NCBI GenBank assembly: GCA_947034895.1
Contig: OX344764.1
Span: forward strand, 71,529,348 to 71,593,347
DNA: 64,000 nucleotides
Direction: 5' to 3'
Source: Rhytidiadelphus loreus
Lineage: Eukaryota; Streptophyta; Bryopsida; Hypnales; Hylocomiaceae
The translations under genes were made by a program, and so were the position numbers. The notes beneath the pieces were generated by a model. That model searched no databases. It saw only the letters and a program-made list of their open reading frames with translations, and was not told the DNA's origin. The number at the start of each line of letters is the position of its first letter. Position 1 is the first letter of the stretch. Shown here piece after piece: positions 46,701-57,224 of this stretch.

Positions 46701-49579
46701 TCTGCAACAAAGTCACCCAGAAAATATCAGTGCTGCATGACCACTGATAGGCCAGGACGCTACAAAACAGAGGAGGGGAACATTGTCATCAGCGCCCGCA
46801 GACTACCAAGATATATAAACTGACCGTCAAGTTTGCAGCGTTTGGCCATTGTGCCACCCAGAATCATAGCACTGATGATTTCAGCTGCAATACTCTCAAA
46901 TAGATCGGCACCACGTGCAGCACAATCTCCCACGTTGTCTCCGACCTGCCCCAATGTACAGGCCTCAGGAACTAGGATACAAACAGAGGTGATCATATGT
47001 CAATAAGTTCCGCCTCTGACACTGCTCGAGGCTCACACAACTATCTAAGAAAAGGTCTACAGACGTGAAGCAGCACGAATTGGAGCATACCAGATCAGCA
47101 ATTACGGCAGGATTCCTTGCATCATCTTCAGGGATCCCTTGCTCCACCTTCCCCACCAGATCAGCACCTACGTCTGCAGCTTTTGTGTATATCCCTCCTC
47201 CCAACTGTGCAAAGAGTGCAACGAAGGAAGCACCAAAACCATACCCAACCAGCAGCAGCGGCACTGCAACAACACAGAGGACAACATCGAGTCACAAGGG
47301 ACGGACATCAAAGTGCTGGAAGTGGGACTGCACAGGCTGGCCTAATTCAATCAACGACCCTTCACCCAAAATATGGGGTGCACAAATGGGATACGAGAAA
47401 GGGGGATAACTCACACTCAGTCATCTTCATGTTACCGACAGTATCAACACCCAGGAGGACATAAAAGGATGCAAAAAGCACTGCCACCCCCATGACAGTC
47501 ATGCCGACCACAATAAGAGCAGAAAAGCCTCCAGCACGCACGGCCACCTGCCATTGCCACAACAAATACACCTTGTGTGAATCATGTGAGCCATCCACGT
47601 TGCAAATAACTAGTGCATGTGCTTTGAGTGCTACAGGAAATGGTAAAATTTTCCTCCATCCCGATACCCTAAAACAACAGAAATGCAAGATACCAGCCCT
47701 AACGTCACCAAGAAAAAAATCTACGGTGATGGCAGATTGACATACAAAAGCAGAATTTGAAAGCCCGAAGTCTGCTCATGCATCGAAAACGCATATCAGC
47801 TCATTAACCTAATAATAAAGAACAGCTGATAAAAAAACACGGACCAGTAGAGCCTCTCGCGCAGAGCGCCGCGCAGCACTGGACACGCGCACGTTGGCTC
47901 GTACCGACACCCACATACCAATGTAACCAGCAATGCCGGAGCAAACAGCTCCGAGAAGAAAGGATAGCACCGTGATGAAGGCCAACGTTGACCTGTAAAA
48001 TGAGAACAGGAGCTATAATCAAAAGACATTCTAAAAGAGAATCACGCGTGTGATGGCTGAACCATGAGTGCTGAAATACTTGACATCGCCAATAGATCGC
48101 TCCACTTTCAAACCTAAAACAAAATGTATATCCTGATGATCCATCTTCTGGAAGTTCATCGCTCAAAATGATACAAGGCTAGCCTATGATTATTATGGTG
48201 AAATCGGCTTACTTTTCAAGTCCAGCAGCATCTTGCTCCGGTGTAGACTTGCGGAACATGTAAATTCCAAGAATAACGATGGCCAAAACTCCTGCCATCC
48301 TAGATATCGACCCATATTGAGTGCGAAAGAAACCCTCCGCTCCATCTCTAATAGCATCGGAGATCTGCATAGAGAAATTCCCTCAATACGACAGGCTAAC
48401 CATGTACATGACTGAATAGACCTAGCAAGAACAAAGCTGTCCGACTACTCTTCATCATACTACGAAAAATCGAGATGAATCAAAGGTCAGCACTCCATTC
48501 AACCCTACATGTATTAACACTTTGAAAGACCGAGGTACCGATGAAAGCATAAAAGCAAAACAACGGAAGCACTGGTCAGTTCTACCTTGAAACGTGAAAA
48601 GGATAGTCACGGTACCTCACTCATTTCCGGCGGTCCTTCATCCTTTGCAAGCACCCAACTTGCAAGGTATATCGCATACACCAAGCTGCCCGTGCATATT
48701 ATGAAGACGAACAAAATGATCGGAGAGCTCCGTGATCCAATGTAGAACAAGGACAACACAGTAAGCAGGGCAAGGACGTAGTAGACGCGTATGTCTAATC
48801 GGAGAGCCGTCTGCACAAGCTGCAATCGACAGGAATATTGGTAGATTAAAAACTCCTCGCGACACCAATCGTCCAAATATCAAGTTACACTAAACCTTAT
48901 GAGAAAGGTTTCTCTCACAAGGAAGAAATACGGCTTCATAAGAAAGAAAACCCCAAACTCGTAAACGTTTGCCCTTCTAGAGTACTGACTCGTAAGTGCC
49001 AAAAATGGCCGCTTCCATATCTAAAGGAGTTGAAGTATTTCATTTAAGAAACCTCGAGCAAGGATACAAAATGTACCATTAGGGAGAAGGAATCATGTCC
49101 TACATTTTTTGAGCAATTGGAAACTGTTCTGAGAGTTACTCTAATTGGCTAATGGCTTTCAAAGTGGAGTTTCTGTTATCAGGTTGGGCATTAAGATCTC
49201 CTATTTACACAATGCATTGGGATTCAAATGAGTTCCAATTTCTTAAATACCAATGCCCTCACTCATCACTCAAAATCATAACCTAAAAAGACACGAGTAT
49301 TAATATTCACTCGAGGGGAGTATCAAAGAACAGTTGCCAGCATCACTGCATTACAAATTGGTACTTTTCTAACAACACGGGCAAATGGATTGATCAAGCC
49401 AAATGGCGGTCGGCTGGAGGAGGATAAAAAGTATCAACTACGATGCATGGTGGGATCCGAGAAGAGCGTACCCAGAAAGGCTTGTTTTTCAACGACGAGA
49501 AGGTCTTTGATTTCTCCTGATAGGATCCCAACAATGCACTTTCCACATCCATCCTGTGATCATCGTCCATTCCCATCAT
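43729..49579 (-). CDS. AVP2: Type II (K+-independent) proton-pumping inorganic pyrophosphatase, copy B
   Basis: Mirror copy of the gene at 30045-35895, transcribed towards it. Exons in transcription order: 49579-49472, 48819-48616, 48364-48213, 47992-47845, 47547-47415, 47263-47091, 46945-46825, 46701-46514, 46235-46043, 45851-45607, 45488-45324, 44968-44813, 44680-44569, 44346-44127, 43834-43729. The open frames over the exons translate identically to copy A, splice sites are the same, and no stop or frameshift was seen, so both copies should encode the same 807-residue pump. Only DNA beyond about 50242 differs from copy A. Whether both are expressed cannot be told. Identical copies suggest a dosage effect more than divergence of function. 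Confidence 0.92.
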
Positions 49580-50241
49580 AGTACTGGACGACGAAATTCT
49601 GCGAGCGAGTAGAGGATTAGGGGCCACTCCCCCCGGCGTGGGATCCAGCTCGCTCCCTCGATGCTGAATTGCACTCTATCTTTTTAGGTCGAAAATTCGA
49701 GGAACGATTCCGCAATCTCTTCTTTCCCGCCAGAAGCTGGAGATGGTAAAGTTCCAATGCTCAAATTTTCAGTCTCACACAATGCCTATTACACACTTCC
49801 TTCGCAATTCGCAATGCAGCACGTTCCTGCTACCTGGAAGGACAGAGGATGCCATCTGCACGTCAACGCCATTCTAAAAACATACGCGAACGAAACCATA
49901 CAGTACGATTGCACGTCGACAATATGTCACTCGAAAAGGAAGCTAGGCTTCGCTCACAACCCTAACATCAAAGTCAGTCTACACAGAGACTCTTCAAATA
50001 GCACAAACATTCCCAACAAATCGACAAAACACAATCGAACTCGTAAGAAAAGAGTTCTAAAATACAGTCCATGAATAACACGAACTGACGTACCTGGCGA
50101 ATTACAGTCACCTCCGCACCCTCCAGAAGACCCTGCACCCAGCGCCAAATTGTCCAATTTCAGGCTCAATCGATTCCCGCGGCTCACAGCATCCTTCTCC
50201 CGATTCGACGGACGCGAGAATCACAATAGGACGAAGGATCG
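49580..50241 (-). promoter_or_regulatory. 5' leader and proximal promoter region of V-PPase copy B
   Basis: Exact mirror of the copy A leader, with the same putative 5' UTR intron sites and E2F-type TTTCCCGCC (49723-49731). From 50242 outward it diverges from copy A over about 130 bp and then becomes unrelated. The outer flank here (50380-50600) is less AT-rich than that of copy A. Confidence 0.4.
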
Positions 50242-50377
50242 TGCCTTCAGTGGCCAAGGTGGAAGCCCTCGCAGGAGCTCGTCCTGCCTACGCTTGGGAC
50301 GACAGGCGCCATTTCCATGGACGGGAGGCAAGACGACCGTGGTTTCGCCGGGACGCGGTTTCGGGACTGACTGGTGA

Positions 50378-52059
50378 GTGAGGAGTCGACCCGATGTTTC
50401 ATTGGGTCTGGCGGGAGTTTTCTTTCAATAATTGATGGTGTCTTTTTGTTCCCTTCGTGGTCTTTTGTTCCCGTTTATCTGTTCCCACGGTCGATTGGTG
50501 GGTTTCAAATAATGTACGTCATTCAGGTGCGTTCTCAGGTTATGTAAATGAGTGGAACTGACAATTTGACCCTCTTCAGCCAATGGAACCCCTAAAGAAC
50601 TACATTCATTGTGAAATAGTCAAACATCATGTTTGAGGTAAATTTAGCCTATTGAATTGAGTTTAAATTTCAATCCTATATTGTTACAACATGAAACTTT
50701 GATCTATTTATCATTGTGATATTTTTAAATTTATTTTGTGAAAATTGTCATTATTATAATTTTTGTAGCAAAATTGTGAATATAAAAAGTTTAAATAGAA
50801 ATAATAATTCAATTAATTTGAAAAAAAATCAAGAGGTACAAATAGAAATGGTGATTAGTGTGAAATTTTTGAATTAATTATGTATTTCTTACATCCAAAA
50901 CACCTTTGGCAAAAAAATTTAACTCCTAAATGTAATAAATCAACAAGTTTGACTATTTGGATGGGTGGAGTTATTGACTATAGTAAAGTAATATAGTAGA
51001 ATAACTTTATGAAGCTACCATATTTGTGACACTATCATACTAGATGATTAACATTTCTTATTCTTTGAGATGAGACTTATTAATCATTGTAGAATAGCTT
51101 AGAAGCATAACTTTTTAGAAGCCATTCTATTTTGTATTCTTATTGTATTGAGTATGGTCAAGGGTAATATTCCCTAATAAATAATCATTTAAAATTTGCA
51201 AATGTGATTCAAAAAAAGTGCTTTCAAAATAGAAAGATCCATTTTCTTTCTATACAAAGTTTAAAATGAAAAAAGTTATACCCAAAAAATTTAGAATTTG
51301 TATTCAAGAATATGTTTTGCCGACCCTAAATATCAAGTATGGTATATTTCAATGGTCTACATTGCAAACTTTCAAATTGTACTTACTTACACATAGTAGT
51401 CAAATATTGGTACAAATACATATGGTACAAAAATAATCTCTTACCTTCTTACTTTATTGAGCATGCCAAACACATCCAACTCCAATGGATAAATACATGG
51501 CTAAAGTGTTTGAATGTCTTCTTTTGTGTCAAGGCTTGCATGCAAAATCATCGATCTTCTGTACAACCATCTGTTTTGATATAGTGTAAATCATTTCCTT
51601 AAGAAATCCAAAATCACTCATTGAAGGTTAAGCTAGTGTGCAACCCCCCCCCCTTTTTGCACAAAATTCCAAGGATGAACATCTGCACCTCCAGGGTTAA
51701 GAAGATAGAACAGCCAAGCCTTTGAGTTCTTCGCCAACCTTCGTTTGGCCCAGTGGGTGGGACTTTTGCTCTTGTATATTTTCACATTTGAATTGAACTG
51801 TCTTTTACTTCCAAAGGGATTAGGCCTCTGTATCCATAGGTGAATTGGAGACTGGATTTTTGCAATCTTCTGCCTCAATTAATTAATAAATGTAATCAAT
51901 TTACGTGCTTTGGGATCAAAATCCAGGGTGACGAAATTCGTCCAAAAAGCAGACACCGCGATAAAAATGAGGTACGTTCGAATTGCAGCAATTTAATTGC
52001 ACTTGAAAACGGTATGAAAAGTTCCAAATCATGCACAAAGGTGCAACTTCAATTAAATT
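50378..52059. other. Intergenic, no gene recognised
   Basis: AT-rich apart from the first 200 bases next to the palindrome. It contains a homopolymeric C run near 51645. The short open frames have no protein-like features. Confidence 0.5.
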
Positions 52060-52063
52060 TTAA

Positions 52064-52146
52064 CCCTTAATCGCCCGCAACCACCCGTTGAATTTCCAAT
52101 GTATGTGCAGACCAAATTGACTTCTGGTATTGAGGGCGTTCAAGGG
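52064..52146. mobile_element. Possible 83-bp TTAA-flanked miniature element
   Basis: TTAA (52060-52063) is followed by CCCTTAATCGCCC. The opposite end, reversed, is TTAA (52147-52150) followed by CCCTTGAACGCCC. The ends match at 11 of 13 bases, in correct inverted orientation and with TTAA duplications, like a tiny piggyBac-type MITE. It lies just beyond the stop of the 52237-55317 gene. At this size chance cannot be excluded. Confidence 0.35.
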
Positions 52147-52236
52147 TTAAGATTAGGCGACAACACAATGTTGACTCACTAAAAGCACCACTAACAAATA
52201 CATCATCCAAATGCAGGGACCACAACCTTAATTTTT

Positions 52237-54329
52237 TTATCTCTGCAAATTCCAAGGAGGATTCAGCCGAATGTCATGGTATCCAGGAGCACCTCTTGGA
52301 GTGGTGAGAAGAGAAGGAGAAGACACTCCTTGTTGCGCTGCAATATGACCAGCTCCTGGGGACGTGCCCTGAGATATGTGACCGTGATGTCCATGCACCG
52401 ACGGCGAAACTCCATAACCACCAAAGCCTGGGGGACCATTGTTGACTCCATTTCCGGCACCTGCAGGGCCTCCTAGTATGGGGCTCATATGAGAATGACC
52501 TGCAGCTGCCGCAGCAGCTGCTACAGCAACCTTTTGAGCATGCATTGCAGCTGCATGCTGCATAACCTACACCATGGCACAAGAAAATACGATTCCAATC
52601 AAACTCGTATGTAATTCAGCACGTAAAACTCATAGCAAGAAACAAATCAGACGCGAGCAGCAACCAGATGCTGAAACATGTCGTTCTGAACCCAGAGAAA
52701 CAAAATTCAATGATATATGAAAATGAGCAACCAAGAAACCAGGAGAAGATAAACCAAACGAGTAGACAAGACACTTTCTTCGTCTATGTCAAGAATATAA
52801 TGACTAAAATTGGCAGAATTGCAAACCATATGTTGCTGATACGGCCGACTGCCTAAAGCAAGTGGCATGAAGGCAGTCCCCGGGGATATTGCACCCGCTA
52901 AAGCAGCTGCTGCTGCCGCTGAACTTGGAGAAGGGAGACTCATTCCTTGTTGATAATAGTTCCCCCGTGCAGATCCACCCTATAAAGCAAACCACAGTGG
53001 TATCTAAGTACCAGCAGTTATCTGCATGTGATGAAGGAACATATTCACAAATATTAACCGTCACAATGAGCAGGAGACAAAGCAGTCCTGAAGTCGGAGC
53101 ACACCCGGACAAGCTTAAAGAAACTCCAAGAAGCTAGCCAAATCCGTATCTCAGTAACACTCTATCCTGGAATTAGTGTCTTGGGAAAATAAAATATCAG
53201 GCTAAATCAAAAACCTGGTTCAAGTGTTGTGGCTGTCTGCCAAGTAATGGACCCAATGCTGGTGTTGATCCATGAGAGTTTTGTCCATGGCTAGCAGCAT
53301 GTGAAGTAGATGTTGTATGGGATGGAGGACTAGGTGTCCTTGCGTATTCCAACTCTCCCTCTTCAAGATCTGCTGAAGGTTGAACATCAGCAGCACCTGC
53401 ACTAACAGCCTCTGGAGCTGCCGCAGGCACCTCTGAACTAGTTGGAACAGCCTGAGAAGCAGATTGGGTCACAGGAGCAGGTGGAGAATGTGAAGCACTC
53501 TGAACCTTTTTCTTTGACTCCTCTTCCGTGCTCAACACCTGAACATGCCGTGACGAGTTAGGTTGACGCCCAAATCTATTGGGACGAACCAGGTGATTAG
53601 TTGCACTAGGAACATCTACTTTTTGTATGACTTCCACGCCAACAGCACCAGCAGTATCTGACTGCACAACTGGCGCTGCAGGCACGTCTGTACCATTTAG
53701 GATAGCCTGGGATGCAGATGAAGGCCCAGGAGCAGACGGAGGCCCAAGAGCAGATGGCGACTGTGAAGCACTCTGAACTTTTTTCTTTGACTCCTTTTCA
53801 GTAGTCAGTACCTGAACAAGCCGTAACATGTTAAAAATGACATTCGAATATAACGCACCGAACCTGTGATGTGCACTAAAACGAGACTCACATTGGCAAG
53901 CTATCCAAATGTGATTTAGGGTCAACTCTGGAAAAATGGTACACCATGCCACAGCACAATTTCTAGGTTATGAGTTGCAGGACCTGCTTCAACATCTGTA
54001 CAAGGAGATGTTTTTCAGCGGTTAATTTTTTGAGCTTAGCCTCCAACTCTGTTTTTATAACTTTCTTGTCACCTGTTGCGTCTATTGCCCTAGCCTCCTC
54101 AACATTGTCCTTTCCTTCCACCTGTAAGAAAGAAACCAGAACAGAACTCAAGATCGAAAATAAACCGAATACATATTCAAAAATATCAAAACTTTCGCCA
54201 AAATTCACTCTGCTCATAAACAACATCACAGCCGAATGCGAGTAGTCCGAAACAAGCACATTCGAAAGAGGTATTTTCCACTGAATGTGTACAAAACAAT
54301 TAATAATAATAATAATATTATTATTATTA

Positions 54330-54394
<65 letters not shown>

Positions 54395-55317
54395 ATACAA
54401 TGAACTTTAAAAATACTCACAGGTTTTCCAAAATTCATCTCCTCAGAATGTACAGGTGGGGTCGATGGAGCTTCCACTTTCACAATATCCTCCCGTTCAT
54501 CACCCTCTTTCCCCTCGCCCTCGTCCACTGACATTACCACGTCTGGCGTAGCATCGGATTCTACCTTCTCGACGTTGTCCACTTCAACATTGGGTCCCTT
54601 GAAGTTGTTGTCAACAGCTTCAGCTGGTGACTCCACGTCACCAACCTTGTGATCCAATTCCATCTCGGCACTCCCTGCATCAACCCTCAAGCGATCAACT
54701 CCACCTGATGCAGCAATCTCCTCCTTCACCTTCACCTTGCCTTTGTTCGCTTCAACGAGAGCGACTTCTTCTCTCTTCCTCTTTTTTCTCTCTTTCTTAT
54801 CCATGTGATCTTCCGAATCCACCGGCTCGTGCTTAGGCTCATTATCATCAAATGACTGACCTCTTACTAAAACCTGCGCAGACGAGTCTTCCATTGGTGT
54901 ACTTCCATCCCTATACTCTTCTCCAAAAGACCGGCAGCTTCCATGCCGGGTCTCTCCTCCGACCTTGCTCCGGTCTTCCACATCCCCTGCCTCTAAATGA
55001 ACATCTTCATCCATGTAATCTGCTTTAACATGACCATCGCTCTCCCCACGTCCCTCTCGCCCGATGTCCGTCTCAGGATCCTCCCGGGACCGCAGTTGTG
55101 CAGGTGAAACATTGTGAGACCCAGAAATACAGGTGTCTTGACGTGTTAAGTAAGGAGTCGGAAAGCCAGGAGTTGATGACGAATTAAGGCGTACAGCGTC
55201 ATTTCGCTTCTCGAGCGCTTGCCTAAACGCAGATAATGAGATGCTCGGTTTTGGGAGCGGCCACTGACGCGTAATCCCAGAAACCTTATGAAGTTCGCCT
55301 CTGTATAATGAAATCAT
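52237..55317 (-). CDS. Low-complexity, probably nuclear plant protein of unknown function
   Basis: Six coding exons on the minus strand: 55317-54421, 54121-53984, 53811-53215, 52979-52827, 52685-52653, 52566-52237, all in phase 0, giving 715 residues. The N-terminus MISLYRGELHKV...QWPLPKPSISLSAFRQAL looks like a conserved plant motif I have seen in uncharacterised proteins, but I cannot name the family with certainty. Residues 60-300 are acidic and Ser-rich with a basic nuclear-localisation-like KKERKKRKRE (about 174-183). Residues 300-345 form a likely coiled coil (ELEAKLKKLTAEKHLLVQML). Then follow Ser/Pro/Ala-rich repeats, and a C-terminus rich in Ala, Gly, His and Gln (AQKVAVAAAAAAAGHSHM). 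No catalytic motif is visible. Donors at exons 3 to 5 are weaker than consensus, so their ends are less certain. Confidence 0.75.
53215..53811 (-). repeat. Tandemly duplicated exon unit inside the gene
   Basis: Two units 273 nt apart begin with the same DNA: an acceptor-like TGTTCAG|GT preceded by ACGGCTTGTTCAG or ACGGCATGTTCAG. They encode VLTTEKESKKKVQSASQSP and VLSTEEESKKKVQSASHSP. The spacing is 91 codons and the frame is open throughout, so the interval may be read as one exon or the second acceptor may be used as well. The similarity includes bases upstream of the acceptor, so the duplicated segment once included the intron end. Confidence 0.7.
54300..54395. repeat. ATT/TAA trinucleotide microsatellite in an intron
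   Basis: About 30 mostly perfect TTA/ATT units with one TTG interruption, starting with a short TAA run that makes a local inverted repeat. It lies in the first intron between coding exons of the 52237-55317 gene. Apparent poly-Asn or poly-Ile open frames over it are artefacts. Confidence 0.95.
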
Positions 55318-55990
55318 TGCTTCTTCCTTCTATAGTCTCTCCACATCATTTCAGCTGCCAGAATCTAAACCCTAAATACTCACGCAACGCGTCAACCCTG
55401 AGATACAGTATCTGAAAACGAGACATAATGCTGTCAAAAAAATTCCGGGAAAGCTGACTCGCGAAACTGCACCAAAAGACTCCAACTTCCAGTCCAAAAA
55501 CCTCAACAACAAGCGAACATGAAGTTCCGACATTCAAAAGTTACAAAAAAGACATTACTCAAAAGAGTTCTCTGCAGATTGTGCTCGTATTTTCACTCGA
55601 CGGGGTGAATCTCTCTCAACATAGAATTCCAACAAAAAAATTCTCCTCTGTCAAACTCGTACCCCTCCACACCTCAAAACGGAAACCCTACATTGCAATG
55701 ATGGCGGAAACCCTAGAATCAATGAACTGAACACAGAATTAGCAGAAGAAAGGTTCACGAAACGCGGCGTGAACTGCAATACGTACCGTCCTGTCCCCGA
55801 ACTAAAGAACCGCTGGATCGAAAAGCAAGGAGCCTGCTCTTGCCATTCCGCGACAAATTGAACGAGAAAATTTCCAAACGAGCACCAAATTCAATGGCGA
55901 AAAAAACAGAGAAACCCTGCGAAATCAGTCTAACTTGATGCGACTGCGTGCAATTGCAGGAACGTGAGGAAGAGAAACGAAATCGAGGAG
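55318..55990 (-). promoter_or_regulatory. 5' leader and promoter region of the 52237-55317 gene
   Basis: A donor-like GGACG|GTACGTATTG near 55790 suggests a 5' UTR intron running to just before the ATG at 55317. The segment 55800-56000 is purine/pyrimidine-skewed and GC-richer than its surroundings, as for a 5' UTR exon. No TATA box was recognised, so the start of transcription is unknown. Confidence 0.35.
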
Positions 55991-56260
55991 GAAAGGAGAG
56001 CTGCCGCATGCGCAGGTTGATTGGCAGCAGCCGACGGAGGTCGAGAAGTCAGGTGTCATAATTCATTGTACTGGGAAAACAGTTCCGACCTGGAAAGTGT
56101 TCCACAGAATTCGTTCCTCTTTCATTCGTTCACCTTTCATTCGTCCGCCTTTCATTCGTTCGTTCCACGTAAAGGATACTTCAGTTATACAAAATTAGTT
56201 CGTTCTCATATGTTGGGACTTGATTACACGCAAAGCCCTTTGAATAATTTAGCCCTTTAA

Positions 56261-57220
56261 CCCCTCATCGCCTGAAGTCCAAATGAGGTCAAAAACAGCG
56301 TTGCTTTTGAAGTGTTGTAAATTTAGATGTCGCTAAGTTATAGAAATCTTAACCGTACAATATTGTATTGAACATGTTGTAGATGATACAGAAAAAATTT
56401 GAAGACATTTGACCGCATGGATTGAAAGATTATAATGTTTTAGTGTTAAAAAAAGATGCTGAAATTTTCCCAAAAACACATTTGGAGGTGAAATTCGACT
56501 TCTAAACCTACTCAAATGAAAAAACTTGAGACTATAAAGTGATTCAAAATCAACATATAAAGACATTGGTGAAAAAAAATATCATTCAATTGACTCAATG
56601 TGTCTGCAAAATAGATTTGAAATGTCAAAAAATAGCATGAAAAGTTGCAAAAAACACCATGTAAGGCTAAACCTCCTCCACTAAAAAGCATCTCAATCAT
56701 TCATTACTTTTTGGATTCATGTGAAATTTTAGCCACACAAACTAGACTAGTATGCGCAACTTTCACTAAAGAAATGATTGAAAATGGACACTGTATGAAG
56801 AAGTTACAAGCCGCCGAATTTCACTGTAATCCAAAAATGGCTGGATTTTAAATTTTGAATTGCTTCCAAAAATTCAAAGAAGCTTGTATTGACATGAAAA
56901 TTTTATGACAGTAACTAGACTAAAAGGGAAACATAACCCAACAAATTTTATTGAAAACGAACATTGTATGAAGGAGATACACCCCCCCAAAGTTTCAGCC
57001 ATCAAATGCAGTTTGGTGAATTCAAGTTGAACCTGTGAACTTTGATTGGCTCCCATTTAATTTTTAAATATTAGATTGATCTGAAAATTTTACCACAAAA
57101 ACTAGAAGAGAGAGCGCAACTTTACCAACAAGTTTTATTGAATTCGGATATTGGATGCAAAAGTTACAGCGCTTTGAATTATACATGAGGACACTTTTCG
57201 TCCCCTCAGGCGATGAGGGG
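56261..57220. mobile_element. TTAA-flanked non-autonomous piggyBac-like element, 960 bp
   Basis: Both ends read CCCCTCATCGCCTGA inward, 15 identical bases, each directly flanked by TTAA (56257-56260 and 57221-57224). This is a clean piggyBac-type structure with target duplication. No transposase frame is inside. The right half contains three diverged tandem units, each with an AAA-TTTTA-CACA-A-ACTAGA word and an AATGGACA-TGTATGAAG-type word. Related, inverted sequence is at 16190-16790. The left part (TTTGACCGCATGGATT-AAAGAT) resembles subterminal sequence of the 2379-5930 element, so these belong to one lineage. Confidence 0.8.
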
Positions 57221-57224
57221 TTAA

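Larger units (their letters stand above)
29253..50377. repeat. Giant inverted repeat (palindrome) carrying two convergent V-PPase genes
   Basis: Left arm about 29253-39058, right arm about 40566-50377, spacer about 1.5 kb. Corresponding positions add to 79624 at every checked point from 29437 to 39053, so there are no indels in the core. The core arms (29383-39053 and 40571-50241, 9.67 kb) look identical apart from a substitution noticed at 38144/41480 (C against T). Outside 29382/50242 the arms are still alignable for about 130 bp but carry many substitutions and small indels, then similarity ends. At the inner end the match breaks down within about 8 bases after 39053. All exons and UTR-proximal sequence of the V-PPase are included in both arms. 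The comparison was by eye and through matching reading frames, not base by base throughout. Confidence 0.95.

Noticed and set aside
29253..50377. Palindrome as a foldback-read assembly artefact
   Set aside because: There is a unique 1.5-kb spacer, a diverged homologous shoulder at the outer edge and at least one arm difference. It is not excluded without read data but is less likely.
54226..54420. Long poly-Asn (plus poly-Ile) open frames across the microsatellite
   Set aside because: They are translations of a TTA/ATT repeat lying in an intron with a good GTGAGT donor at 54420.
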